From Nocardia cyriacigeorgica NBRC 100375 (GTDB lineage: Bacteria; Actinomycetota; Actinomycetes; Mycobacteriales; Mycobacteriaceae): a stretch of 64,000 nucleotides of DNA. This document shows positions 41,571 through 49,707 of the stretch, piece by piece; positions within the stretch are counted from its first letter, which is position 1; every line of letters starts with the position of its first letter. A model generated the notes under the pieces. The model made no database searches. It saw only the letters and a program-made list of their open reading frames with translations, and was not told where the DNA came from. A program made the position numbers and the translations under genes. Location of the stretch: assembly GCF_000308555.1 (NCBI RefSeq), contig NZ_BAFY01000129.1, positions 17,397 to 81,396 on the forward strand, read 5' to 3'.

Positions 41571-44210
41571 ATGGCTGTCGTAGACACTCCGAAGAAGGAA
41601 TCGGCGGCATTCGCCGGATTGCAGCGTCTGGGACGCAGCCTCATGCTGCCGATCGCGGTGCTGCCCGCCGCGGGCATCCTGCTGCGACTCGGCCAGGACG
41701 ACCTGCTGGGCCGGTTCTCGGCATTGGCGAGCGCAGCGAGCGTCGTCTCGGCTGCCGGTCAAGCCGTGTTCACTTGGCTCCCATTGATTTTCGCGGTCGG
41801 GATCGCCATCGGGTGGGCGAAGAAATCCGACGGATCGACCGCCCTGGCCGCCGTCGTCGGCTACCTGGTGGTCGACGGCGTCTTCGAGGCGATGTCACCG
41901 ATCGTGCTGGAGGGGGAGACCGACCCGAAGGGCGGTCAGGCGATGATCGATTACGGCGTGCTGGCCGGCATCGTGATGGGACTGCTCTCGGCGCTGCTGT
42001 GGCAGCGGTTCTATCGCACCAAGCTGCCGGACTACCTCGGGTTCTTCAACGGCCTGGGGATCGGCGTGCTCATGGCCTTCGCCTACCCGCTGTTCAACGC
42101 CGGGCTGACCTGGGTCGGCGAGACCGTCGCGGAGAATTCCGTATTCGGCGGCGGCATCTACGGCACCGCCAACCGGTTGCTGATTCCGACCGGGCTGCAC
42201 CACATCCTCAATACCACCGTGTGGTTCTTGATCGGCGACTACGAGAACGCGCAGGGCGAAATCGTGCGCGGTGATCTCAACCGCTTCTTCGCCGGCGACC
42301 CGAGCGCCGGCACCTTCATGACCGGCTTCTTCCCGATCATAATGTTCGCGCTGCCCGCGGCGGCCCTGGCCATCTGGCGCAACGCCCGCCCCTCGCAGCG
42401 CAAACTCGTCGGCGGGATCATGCTCTCCACCGCGCTGACGGCGTTCCTCACCGGGATCACCGAACCGCTGGAGTTCTCCTTCATGTTCGTGGCGTGGCCG
42501 CTGTATGTGGTGCACGCGATTCTCACCGGCACCTCGCACGCGCTGGTCAACGCTCTCGGCATCCACGACGGCTTCACCTTCTCGGCCGGATTCATCGACT
42601 ACGCCCTGAACTTCGGCAAGGCCACCGACGCCTGGCTGCTGATCCCCATCGGCCTCGGTTACGCGGTGATCTACTACCTGCTGTTCAGCTTCGTGATCAA
42701 GAAGTGGAACCTGCGCACCCCGGGCCGCGAAGCCGACACCGACGACGAAACCAGCGGCACGGCAACGGAGCCGGTAGCCCACCCGGCCGCCACCACGGAA
42801 TCCGGCGGCAACTCGGGTGGTGCGCCGGACGCCGAGATCCGCCCGGCCGACAGCCGTCGGCGGCGAGGGTGGACAGCGATCCCGAGAAGAAGCCCGAAGA
42901 TCGGTGATCATGGCCGAAACCACAGCCGTCGCCGGATCCGCGACGTTCCAGCCCGGGAGACCGAGGGCGGGCCGGCGGTGCTGAGTGTCGGCGGTGAAGC
43001 CGGCGGTGACGCGTCGATCCTGTTGCGCGGTCGGATCGTCGGCGCCGGATCCGAGATCGGCGGCGATATCGCTGACGGCATCGTCGAACTCGGCGGCGCG
43101 CACATCCGCTGGGCCGGCCCGGCAGCGCGCTATCCGGGCCGCCTACCGCTACCACCGCCGTGCGACTCGATCCTGCTGCCGGGACTGATCGACCTGCACT
43201 GCCACGGCGGCGCGGGGGCCGGCTTTCCCGACACCGACGCCGCCGGAGCACGCCACGCCGTGGCCCACCATCGCGCCCACGGAACCACCGGGCTGCTGGG
43301 CAGCCTGGTGTCCGCCCCGGCGGCGGACCTGTTGCGGCAGGCGGCCGTGCTCGCCGATCTGGTGGAGCGCGGAGAGCTGCTCGGCATCCATCTGGAGGGG
43401 CCGTTTCTGAGCCGGGCCCGGTGCGGCGCACAGGATCCGGCCGCGATCATTCCCGGCGACCCGGAACTGTTCGAACGGATCTGCCTGGCCGCACGGGGCA
43501 CCGTCCGCTCGATGACCGTTGCTCCGGAAACGGCGAACTTCACGGCCCTGCTCGCGGCGATGCGTGCGCACGGTGTGCTGCCGAGCCTCGGGCACACCGA
43601 CGCCGACGCGGCCACCACCTCGGCCCGTATCGCCGAAGCCGGAGCGCCGCTGACCGCCACGCACCTGTTCAACGGCATGCCGCCGCTGCACCATCGGTCG
43701 CCGGGACCGGTCGCGGCCTGCCTGGCCGCCGCCGGCCGCGGCGAGCTGGTCGTCGAACTGATCGCCGACGGCGTGCATCTGGCCCCCGACACGGTAGCAA
43801 TGGTCTTCGACACTGTCGGCCCGGAGCGGATCGCCCTGGTCAGCGATGCGATGGCCGCGACGGGCATGAGCGATGGCGATTACCGGCTCGGCCCATTGCG
43901 CGTTCGGGTGGAGCAGGCGGTGGCGCGCGTGGTCACCGCCGAGGCCGCCGCGGGTCCGATCGCCGGCGGCACCATGCGGCTGCTGGACGTGGTGCGCCAC
44001 ACCGTCGTCGCGGCGGGTGTGTCGCTGCCCGACGCCGTGGCCGCCGCCACCCGCACCCCGGCGGCGGTGCTCGGCCTCGACTCCGAACGCGGCGTTCTCG
44101 CCGCCGGTTACCGCGCCGACGTGATCGTCGCCGACCCCACCTTGCGCGTGCGCCGGGTCTACCACGCCGGCGTGCCGGCCGAGACGGAAGGAACCGCATG
44201 GAAATCGTGA
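41571..44210 (+). CDS. PTS EIIC (GlcNAc) joined in frame to N-acetylglucosamine-6-phosphate deacetylase
   Basis: An uninterrupted 879-codon frame. Residues 1-390 are a glucose-family EIIC permease: MLPIAVLPAAGILLRLGQDD, YRTKLPDYLGFFNGLGIGVL, GLHHILNTTVWFLIG and SFMFVAWPLYVVHAILTGTS. About 80 residues of linker follow, of which RRRRGWTAIPRRSPKIG and what follows are Arg-rich and use AGA codons, unlike the rest. Then comes NagA from LLRGRIVGAG onward. Other frames over the linker offer a normal EIIC tail ending VDSDPEKKPEDR at a TGA (42905-42907) and a fresh ATG at 42910 (MAETTAVAGSATF). So this is either a natural fusion or two separate genes disguised by two indels. GAAGAAGG precedes the ATG. 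Confidence 0.75.
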   Translation: MAVVDTPKKESAAFAGLQRLGRSLMLPIAVLPAAGILLRLGQDDLLGRFSALASAASVVSAAGQAVFTWLPLIFAVGIAIGWAKKSDGSTALAAVVGYLVVDGVFEAMSPIVLEGETDPKGGQAMIDYGVLAGIVMGLLSALLWQRFYRTKLPDYLGFFNGLGIGVLMAFAYPLFNAGLTWVGETVAENSVFGGGIYGTANRLLIPTGLHHILNTTVWFLIGDYENAQGEIVRGDLNRFFAGDPSAGTFMTGFFPIIMFALPAAALAIWRNARPSQRKLVGGIMLSTALTAFLTGITEPLEFSFMFVAWPLYVVHAILTGTSHALVNALGIHDGFTFSAGFIDYALNFGKATDAWLLIPIGLGYAVIYYLLFSFVIKKWNLRTPGREADTDDETSGTATEPVAHPAATTESGGNSGGAPDAEIRPADSRRRRGWTAIPRRSPKIGDHGRNHSRRRIRDVPARETEGGPAVLSVGGEAGGDASILLRGRIVGAGSEIGGDIADGIVELGGAHIRWAGPAARYPGRLPLPPPCDSILLPGLIDLHCHGGAGAGFPDTDAAGARHAVAHHRAHGTTGLLGSLVSAPAADLLRQAAVLADLVERGELLGIHLEGPFLSRARCGAQDPAAIIPGDPELFERICLAARGTVRSMTVAPETANFTALLAAMRAHGVLPSLGHTDADAATTSARIAEAGAPLTATHLFNGMPPLHHRSPGPVAACLAAAGRGELVVELIADGVHLAPDTVAMVFDTVGPERIALVSDAMAATGMSDGDYRLGPLRVRVEQAVARVVTAEAAAGPIAGGTMRLLDVVRHTVVAAGVSLPDAVAAATRTPAAVLGLDSERGVLAAGYRADVIVADPTLRVRRVYHAGVPAETEGTAWKS
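42978..44210 (+). CDS. nagA: NagA portion: N-acetylglucosamine-6-phosphate deacetylase
   Basis: The C-terminal part of the frame that begins at 41571, listed separately because it is a complete enzyme. It hydrolyses GlcNAc-6-P to glucosamine-6-P and acetate. Amidohydrolase motifs: LPGLIDLHCHGGAGAGFPDT (metal His pair), GIHLEGPFLSRARCGAQDP, LPSLGHTDADAATTSARI, THLFNGMPPLHHRSPG and LVSDAMAATGMSDGDYRLG. The GTG at 42978 is the best in-frame independent start, with GAGG 11 nt upstream; the ATG at 42910 is the alternative if the linker holds frameshifts. Its end overlaps nagB by 13 bp. Confidence 0.6.
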   Translation: MLSVGGEAGGDASILLRGRIVGAGSEIGGDIADGIVELGGAHIRWAGPAARYPGRLPLPPPCDSILLPGLIDLHCHGGAGAGFPDTDAAGARHAVAHHRAHGTTGLLGSLVSAPAADLLRQAAVLADLVERGELLGIHLEGPFLSRARCGAQDPAAIIPGDPELFERICLAARGTVRSMTVAPETANFTALLAAMRAHGVLPSLGHTDADAATTSARIAEAGAPLTATHLFNGMPPLHHRSPGPVAACLAAAGRGELVVELIADGVHLAPDTVAMVFDTVGPERIALVSDAMAATGMSDGDYRLGPLRVRVEQAVARVVTAEAAAGPIAGGTMRLLDVVRHTVVAAGVSLPDAVAAATRTPAAVLGLDSERGVLAAGYRADVIVADPTLRVRRVYHAGVPAETEGTAWKS

Positions 44211-44977
44211 TCCGGGACGACGAGCGGCAGGTCGCGCACACCGTGGCCGATATCGTCGAGGGCTGCGTGCGTCGCGGAGCCGCGACCCTCGGTCTCGCCA
44301 CCGGGTCCTCGCCGCTGGGCAGCTACCGCGAACTCGCCCGGCGCAATCGCGAGCACGGCCTGGATTTCTCCGGGTGCCGGGCGTTCCTGCTCGACGAATA
44401 CATCGGCCTGCCGAAAAGCCATCCGCAGTCCTACTTCTCGGTGATCCGTGCCGAATTCGCCGACCACGTGAACCTCGACCCGGCACAGGTGTATGGCCCG
44501 GACGGGGAAGCCGCCGATATCGCGGCCGAAGCCCGACGTTACGACGCGGCCATCGCCGCCTGCGGAGGCATCGACGTGCAGCTGCTCGGGATCGGTACCG
44601 ACGGCCACGTCGGATTCAACGAACCGAGCTCCGCGCTCACCTCACGCACCCGGGTCAAAACGCTGACCGCCCAGACCCGCCGTGACAACGCGCGGTTCTT
44701 CGACGGGCCCGACGCGGTGCCGCGCCACGTACTGACCCAGGGGCTCGGCACCATCGCCGAGGCCAGGCACCTGGTGCTGATCGCCCTCGGCGCCGGAAAG
44801 GCCGCCGCCATCGCCGCCGCGGTGGAGGGCCCGCTGACCGCGTTCTGCCCGGCCTCGATCATCCAGTGGCACCGCCACGTCACAGTGGTCGTCGACGAGG
44901 CCGCCGCGAGCGCCTTGCGCTTGGCCGACTACTACCGTTACGCGCTCGAACACAAACCGAGCCGGCAGAGCTTCTGA
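44198..44977 (+). CDS. nagB: Glucosamine-6-phosphate deaminase NagB
   Basis: Isomerises and deaminates glucosamine-6-P to fructose-6-P and ammonia, delivering GlcNAc carbon to glycolysis. A 259-residue protein with the NagB motifs LGLATGSSPLGSYRELAR, FLLDEYIGLPKSHPQSYFSV and LLGIGTDGHVGFNEPSSALT (catalytic Asp, His, Glu). GGAAGG precedes the ATG, which lies inside the end of nagA, so translation is coupled. It is the last gene of the GlcNAc operon; no clear terminator hairpin follows. Confidence 0.95.
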   Translation: MEIVIRDDERQVAHTVADIVEGCVRRGAATLGLATGSSPLGSYRELARRNREHGLDFSGCRAFLLDEYIGLPKSHPQSYFSVIRAEFADHVNLDPAQVYGPDGEAADIAAEARRYDAAIAACGGIDVQLLGIGTDGHVGFNEPSSALTSRTRVKTLTAQTRRDNARFFDGPDAVPRHVLTQGLGTIAEARHLVLIALGAGKAAAIAAAVEGPLTAFCPASIIQWHRHVTVVVDEAAASALRLADYYRYALEHKPSRQSF

Positions 44978-45111
44978 GGACGACGCCGCTTCTGACGACG
45001 ACGCCGTCGGCCGCCGGACCGGAAGTGGCGCGCGCAGCGCGGGCGCGGCACACTCGACGCCGTGAAACGCATGTCATTCGCAGGGCGCGGCCGCGATCGA
45101 GGTGATCGGCG

Positions 45112-46716
45112 GTGAACGCGCTCGCGCGGGGTGAGAACCGTCCGGCGCCGGCGGATCGGATGACGGTGACCGTGAGCTGTTCGACGCCGGTCGACGTCTC
45201 GGCGCTGCTGCTCGGCACCGACGGCAAGGTCCGTGCCGACGGCGACTTCGTCTTCTTCAACCAGCCCGTCGGCCCCGGCGTGGTCTACCGGCACGGGCGC
45301 GGCGCGGGCGACATGGTCGATGTGCAGACCAGTGCGCTGCCCGCCGACGTGGACCGCGTCGTCGTCACGGCAAGTCTGGACGGATCCGGCCCGGCCACCT
45401 TCGCCGCCGCCGGGTCGCTCGTCGCGACCATCGCCTCCGATGCGGGCACCCTTACCTTCCCGGTCTCCGGACTGACCACCGAATCGGCAGTGGTGTGCGT
45501 GGAGATCTATCGGCGCGGCGGGGGCTGGAAGGTCCGCGCGGTCGGCCAGGGCTACGACAACGGCCTGGCGGGCATCGCGACCGCGTTCGGCGTGAACGTC
45601 GACGACGAACCCGCACCCGCGCCCGCACCGAGCGCGGGCACGCACTCCCGCACCGATCAGACGATCGTCGCGCCCGCACGCACCGATCCGACCGTGGTCG
45701 CGCAACCGGCGGCGAGCGGTTATCCGCCACCGGTCGCGCCCGTGTCCGGTCAGCCGGCCGCCGGCCGGCAGTCGTATTCGCCGCCGCCGGCCTATCCGCC
45801 CGCCGCCCCCTACCCGAGTGGACAGGCGCCCGCCGCACCGCCCTATCCACCTGCGCCGTCGTATCCGCCCGCGCCCTCGTACCCCGGTGAGCCGCAACAC
45901 TATTCGGCGCCCGTCCAGCAGCCGCCCGCCGCCCCTCCGGTCCCGTCCACGTTTTCGTCCCAGCAAGGAGCGCTGCCGATGCACAGCGATCTGTTCGATC
46001 CGCGCCACGCCGAGGTATCCGGTGTCGGTATCCAGAAACAGGGCGGCAAGATGATCAAGGTCACCGTCAACGGTGAGGTCATGGCGCGGGCCGGGTCGAT
46101 GGTGGCCTATCAGGGCGAGTTGCAGTTCCAAGCGCTCGGTTCCGGCGGCATCGGGCGCGCCATCCAGCAGCGTCTCACCGGCGAGGGGGTGCCGCTGATG
46201 AAGGTGTCAGGGCGCGGCGACCTGTTCCTGGCCAACAGCGCCGCCGATGTGCACACCATCGATCTCGACGGCACCGACGGCCTCACCATCAACGGCGCCA
46301 ACGTGCTGGCCTTCGACTCGACCCTGACCTACAACATCGGCCGGGTACAGGGCGCGGCCGGCGTGGCCTCCAATGCCGGGCTGTTCAACTGCGTGTTCAC
46401 CGGGCGCGGCCGCATCGCCATCACCAGTCACGGCGCGCCGGTGGTGCTCAATGTCGACCAGCCCACCTACGCCGACCCGCAGGCCGCGGTGGCGTGGTCG
46501 TCGAGCCTGCAGACCGGCATCAAACGCAACGACTCGTTCGGACTCGGCCGGCTCATGGGCCGCAGCACCGGCGAAGGCACGACGCTGGCGTTCTCCGGCC
46601 GCGGATTCGTCATCGTGCAACCCTCGGAGCTGCCGCCGGGCGGGCTGCTGGGCGGCACCGGCGGCGGCCAGGAGGCCGGGCACAGCGGCGGTATGTTCGG
46701 CGGCCTGCTCGGGTAG
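45112..46716 (+). CDS. TerD-domain/AIM24-domain fusion protein
   Basis: A 534-residue protein in three parts. Residues 1-165 are TerD-like: DGDFVFFNQPVGPGVVYRHG, LPADVDRVVVTASLDGSGPA and VVCVEIYRRGGGWKVRAVGQ. Residues ~166-290 form a Pro/Tyr/Ala-rich linker with repeated YPPAPSYP units. Residues ~295-515 are an AIM24-type beta domain: MHSDLFDPRHAEVSGVGIQK, MARAGSMVAYQGELQF, LFNCVFTGRGRIAITSHG. The C-terminus is Gly-rich. AIM24 domains accompany TerD and tellurite-type stress loci in bacteria, so a fusion makes functional sense; the biochemical role is unknown. It starts at a GTG with no neighbour in the same operon. Confidence 0.85.
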   Translation: MNALARGENRPAPADRMTVTVSCSTPVDVSALLLGTDGKVRADGDFVFFNQPVGPGVVYRHGRGAGDMVDVQTSALPADVDRVVVTASLDGSGPATFAAAGSLVATIASDAGTLTFPVSGLTTESAVVCVEIYRRGGGWKVRAVGQGYDNGLAGIATAFGVNVDDEPAPAPAPSAGTHSRTDQTIVAPARTDPTVVAQPAASGYPPPVAPVSGQPAAGRQSYSPPPAYPPAAPYPSGQAPAAPPYPPAPSYPPAPSYPGEPQHYSAPVQQPPAAPPVPSTFSSQQGALPMHSDLFDPRHAEVSGVGIQKQGGKMIKVTVNGEVMARAGSMVAYQGELQFQALGSGGIGRAIQQRLTGEGVPLMKVSGRGDLFLANSAADVHTIDLDGTDGLTINGANVLAFDSTLTYNIGRVQGAAGVASNAGLFNCVFTGRGRIAITSHGAPVVLNVDQPTYADPQAAVAWSSSLQTGIKRNDSFGLGRLMGRSTGEGTTLAFSGRGFVIVQPSELPPGGLLGGTGGGQEAGHSGGMFGGLLG

Positions 46717-46813
46717 CCGCGGCGGGGCCACGCCATGACTTGTGACGTCATCGCCGTCGGGTCCGGTCGCGATTAGCGTCGGCAGCGACGGTGATTCGAC
46801 GATCGGAGCGATC

Positions 46814-47632
46814 ATGGGCACACGCGGCGAACATCTCGCAGTGACCGAGGGCGTGCTGCGCCACGGCATGCCGTACCTGGCATTCGGCAGCGGCCGGCCG
46901 CTGGTGTTCCTGCGCTGGTTCACCCCCGATCACGCGAACCCGACCGGGTGGATGCGGAGCTCCGAGCTGAAGAAGCTCACCGGGCTGGCTCGCCACTACC
47001 GGGTGTACGCGGTGGGCCGGGCGCCGGGTACACCCGCGGGCACCACCATGGCCGATATCGCTGCCGAGCACGCCGACGCCCTGCGCGCCGAGTTCGGTGT
47101 GCCGGTCGACGTTCTCGGTGTGTCCTCCGGCGGTTCGATCGCCTTGCAGCTGGCCGCCGACCATCCCGAGGTGGTGCGCAAGCTGGTCGTGGTGTCGGCG
47201 GCCTGCCGACTGGATCCGGCCACCCGGATCGGTCAACGCCGTTATGCCGAGGCCGTGCTGGCGGGCGAGCGCGGGCTACACCACATGGCGGTGGTGACCG
47301 TCGCCAACCCGGTCGGGGCGCGACTGGTGGGTGCGGCGATGTGGCTGCTGGATCCGCTGATGCGACCGAAGGTGCCCGCCGACCCCCACCACTTCCTGCT
47401 CGCCGAAGACGGCTTCGACGTGACCGATCGGCTGGATGAGATCACGGTGCCCACCCTGGTGATCGGTGGTGAGCGCGACGCCTCCTACAGTGCCGACACG
47501 TTCCGCCGCACCGCCGACGGCATCCCGGACGGACGGCTGATCCTCTACCCGCGCACCGGTCATATGGCCACGGTCACGCATCCGGACTTCGTCGACGACG
47601 TCGTGCGATTCCTCCACGACACACCGGCCTGA
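46814..47632 (+). CDS. Alpha/beta-hydrolase
   Basis: A 272-residue alpha/beta-fold hydrolase. The oxyanion strand is PLVFLRWFTPDHANP, the nucleophile elbow LGVSSGGSIALQLAADHPEV (GxSxG), the acid is in TLVIGGERDASYSADTFRR, and the histidine in LYPRTGHMATVTHPDFVDDV. The open frame begins at 46742, but the ATG at 46814 has CGGAGCG upstream and starts with the expected first strand. The substrate is unknown; it may be an esterase, haloperoxidase-like or lactonase-type enzyme. Confidence 0.85.
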   Translation: MGTRGEHLAVTEGVLRHGMPYLAFGSGRPLVFLRWFTPDHANPTGWMRSSELKKLTGLARHYRVYAVGRAPGTPAGTTMADIAAEHADALRAEFGVPVDVLGVSSGGSIALQLAADHPEVVRKLVVVSAACRLDPATRIGQRRYAEAVLAGERGLHHMAVVTVANPVGARLVGAAMWLLDPLMRPKVPADPHHFLLAEDGFDVTDRLDEITVPTLVIGGERDASYSADTFRRTADGIPDGRLILYPRTGHMATVTHPDFVDDVVRFLHDTPA

Positions 47633-47743
47633 CCCGCCGCGGGTGCGAACCTGAGAAAACTCATAGCTTCGGCACAGGCTACGACCAGGCGCGACCGGCA
47701 TCCTGAACCCAGGCAAACACCCTCGGTGATAGTGAGGTGCACG

Positions 47744-48094
47744 ATGGTCGAGCTCGAGGTCACGGGTACGACGGTGACGGTTCATGTGCTCGGAGCGCAT
47801 CGCCTGCTGGCGCTGCGCGAGCAGATCCGGTTCGATCTGGCATCGGTCACCGCGGTAGCTCCCGCCGAAATCGACCGCCGTCCGCCCTGGGTGCGCGCGC
47901 CCGGCACCTTCTTCCCGGGCGTGATCGCGGCGGGCACCTTCCGCGGTAAGGGCCGCAAGGAGTTCTGGGACACCGCCTTCGACGGCCGCGGGGTCCGCAT
48001 CGATCTGTCCGGCGCCGACTTCACCCGTCTGGTCGTCGATGTCGCGAACCCGGACGAGGTCCTGCGCATGCTGGCGACGGCGGCGGCCGCCTGA
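47744..48094 (+). CDS. Bacterial PH-like domain protein of unknown function
   Basis: A 116-residue soluble protein. It reads as one compact beta domain ending in a helix: VHVLGAHRLLALREQIRFDL, WVRAPGTFFPGVIAAGTF, KEFWDTAFDGRGVRIDL and RLVVDVANPDEVLRMLATAA. The pattern matches small actinobacterial PH-like proteins. The ATG at 47744 has GAGG 7 nt upstream; an earlier in-frame start at 47726 is weaker. No partner is obvious. Confidence 0.7.
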   Translation: MVELEVTGTTVTVHVLGAHRLLALREQIRFDLASVTAVAPAEIDRRPPWVRAPGTFFPGVIAAGTFRGKGRKEFWDTAFDGRGVRIDLSGADFTRLVVDVANPDEVLRMLATAAAA

Positions 48095-48222
48095 CAACGG
48101 TTCTTCTCCGACGTTCTCGCCACGTCGACTGGCCGGCGTTCACTGCGGCCACTGTCCTGATGGCCGCGGTTCACGGCATGGCTTCCGGGTGCCGATCTCT
48201 AGTGCCCACGCCCACGGTCGAC

Positions 48223-48238
48223 TAGCCAAATTTGGCTA
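48223..48238. promoter_or_regulatory. Palindromic operator O1 upstream of padR
   Basis: TAGCCAAATTTGGCTA is a perfect 16-bp palindrome. Its core is repeated in the larger palindrome 46 bp downstream (centre to centre), so a regulator could bind both copies. Confidence 0.6.
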
Positions 48239-48260
48239 ATTCGGGTTCCGGCGATAGTCT

Positions 48261-48292
48261 CGACTAACTAGCCAAATTTGGCTAGTTAGTCG
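48261..48292. promoter_or_regulatory. 32-bp perfect palindrome upstream of padR
   Basis: The arms 48261-48276 and 48277-48292 are exact reverse complements with no spacer, centred on AAATTT. The core TAGCCAAATTTGGCTA is the same as at 48223-48238. It ends 2 bp before the AGGAGG of the padR gene, so a bound dimer would block both transcription and ribosome access. Confidence 0.75.
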
Positions 48293-48304
48293 TCAGGAGG
48301 CGTG

Positions 48305-48886
48305 GTGAAGCCTGTTCAACTACTGGTCCTCGGTGCGCTGCGCAGGAGGGGACGCGCGCACGGCTATCAGGTTCGTGCGGATCTCGAATCCTGGGGCGCC
48401 CACGAATGGTCGACGGCCACCTCGGGTTCGGTGTATCACGCGCTCAAGAGCATGGCGGCCAAGAAGCTGCTGACCGGGCACGAGAGCGCGGTCTCGGCGG
48501 CCGGGGGACCACCGCGGATCGAATACGAGCTGACCGCCGACGGGGAGCGCGAATACTTTGCGCTGTTACGCCAGGCCCTGTCGGACCGTGAGCCCAGCCT
48601 GGACGTCCTCGGCGCGGCCATCGGGCTGATCGAAGATCTACCCCGCGCCGAGGCGCTGGAGATGCTGCAACGGCGCGCCACCGCGATGGATGAGTGGCGC
48701 CGCAGTATCACCGAACACCTCCCGCCCGGCACCGACCTCGACAGCTGGGGGCCGGTGGGCGAGGTCATCACCCTGTGGCTGTCGACTGCCGACGCCGGCG
48801 CCGCGTGGACCCAGCGCCTGATCCGGCGACTCGAGAAGGGTGACTTCACCATGGCCGGTGAGGCCTCGGCACAACCGGGCCGCTAG
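48305..48886 (+). CDS. PadR family transcriptional regulator
   Basis: A 193-residue repressor. The N-terminal winged helix shows KPVQLLVLGALRRRGRAHGY, ATSGSVYHALKSMAAKKLLT and PRIEYELTADGEREYFALL, the PadR pattern. The longer C-terminal helical domain places it in the Vir/PadR_C group. AGGAGG at 48295-48300 precedes two adjacent GTG codons, 48302 and 48305; the second has better spacing. The AAATTT-centred palindromes immediately upstream are probably its own operators. A VOC-domain gene follows 33 bp downstream and is the likely co-regulated target. Confidence 0.88.
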   Translation: MKPVQLLVLGALRRRGRAHGYQVRADLESWGAHEWSTATSGSVYHALKSMAAKKLLTGHESAVSAAGGPPRIEYELTADGEREYFALLRQALSDREPSLDVLGAAIGLIEDLPRAEALEMLQRRATAMDEWRRSITEHLPPGTDLDSWGPVGEVITLWLSTADAGAAWTQRLIRRLEKGDFTMAGEASAQPGR

Positions 48887-48919
48887 CGGCCCACGACGAT
48901 TCTGCGACAAGGACACATC

Positions 48920-49645
48920 ATGGCCGACGAGATCACGGTGCCGCTGCTGCCCTGTCGGTCCGTCGACGAGATGGCCGAGTTCTACACCATGCTCGGCTTT
49001 ACTCGGACCTACTACCAGACCCGTCCGAACCCATACGTGTCGCTCGAGCGCGAGGGCATACGGCTGGACTTCTTCGGCATGCCGGACTTCGATCCCGCGG
49101 ATTCCTATGGGACCTGCCTGGTGATCGTGCCCGACACCAGGACACTCTTCGAGGCATTCGCGGCAGGTATGCGGGCAGTGCACGGCAAACTCTTGGTCGC
49201 CGGCATCCCGCGGATGACTCGGCCGCGCAGACGCAAGAATGCCGATAATCATTCCGGGTTCACCGTCATCGATCCCGGCGGGAACTGGATCAGGATCGTC
49301 GCCGCCGCACCTGAGAAGGAGCAGGCAGGCGGTGGGAAGCTGTCGGTGACGCTGGCGCGCGCGGTCGTCATGGGTGATTCCCATGGCAAACATGAGCGGG
49401 CCGCCCAGATCCTGGACGCGGCGCTGGAGCGGGACACGGCGACCGCGACCGCCGCCGAACTGGTCGAGGCCCTGGCCTACCGCGCCGAACTCGCGATCCG
49501 GGCCGGGGACACCGCAGCCGCCGTCGCCGCACTGGAACGCGCTCGCGCGATCACGCTCACCGAGACCGAACGCGACAGCCTCGCCGAATCATTGGCCACG
49601 CTCGAAGATATCGAGCTCGGCCTGCACTCGGCGCGAATGCCCTGA
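48920..49645 (+). CDS. VOC (glyoxalase/bleomycin-resistance) domain protein
   Basis: A 241-residue protein. The first ~130 residues are a VOC fold: VPLLPCRSVDEMAEFYTML, PYVSLEREGIRLDFFGMPDF and FTVIDPGGNWIRIVAAAP, a bleomycin-resistance-like pattern. The last ~95 residues are a helical, TPR-like tail (HERAAQILDAALERDTATAT, then LAYRAELAIRAGDTAAAVAA). VOC proteins of this group sequester drugs or isomerise and dioxygenate small molecules. AAGGA precedes the ATG. It is likely in an operon with padR and so controlled by the palindromes upstream. Confidence 0.83.
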   Translation: MADEITVPLLPCRSVDEMAEFYTMLGFTRTYYQTRPNPYVSLEREGIRLDFFGMPDFDPADSYGTCLVIVPDTRTLFEAFAAGMRAVHGKLLVAGIPRMTRPRRRKNADNHSGFTVIDPGGNWIRIVAAAPEKEQAGGGKLSVTLARAVVMGDSHGKHERAAQILDAALERDTATATAAELVEALAYRAELAIRAGDTAAAVAALERARAITLTETERDSLAESLATLEDIELGLHSARMP

Positions 49646-49695
49646 TCAGCGCCGGAACCGGCTCGCCGCACCACGCTCGGGCGGCAGGCATTCCG

Positions 49696-49707
49696 TAGGA
49701 TCGGGTC
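49696..49707 (+). promoter_or_regulatory. Leaderless -10 element (TAGGAT)
   Basis: TAGGAT at 49696-49701, then exactly 6 nt and the ATG at 49708; no ribosome-binding site precedes the ATG. Confidence 0.55.

Noticed and set aside
44978..45111. Repeated GACGACGCCG units after nagB as a possible terminator or repeat array
   Set aside because: Only two or three imperfect copies and no stable stem; ordinary GC-rich sequence.
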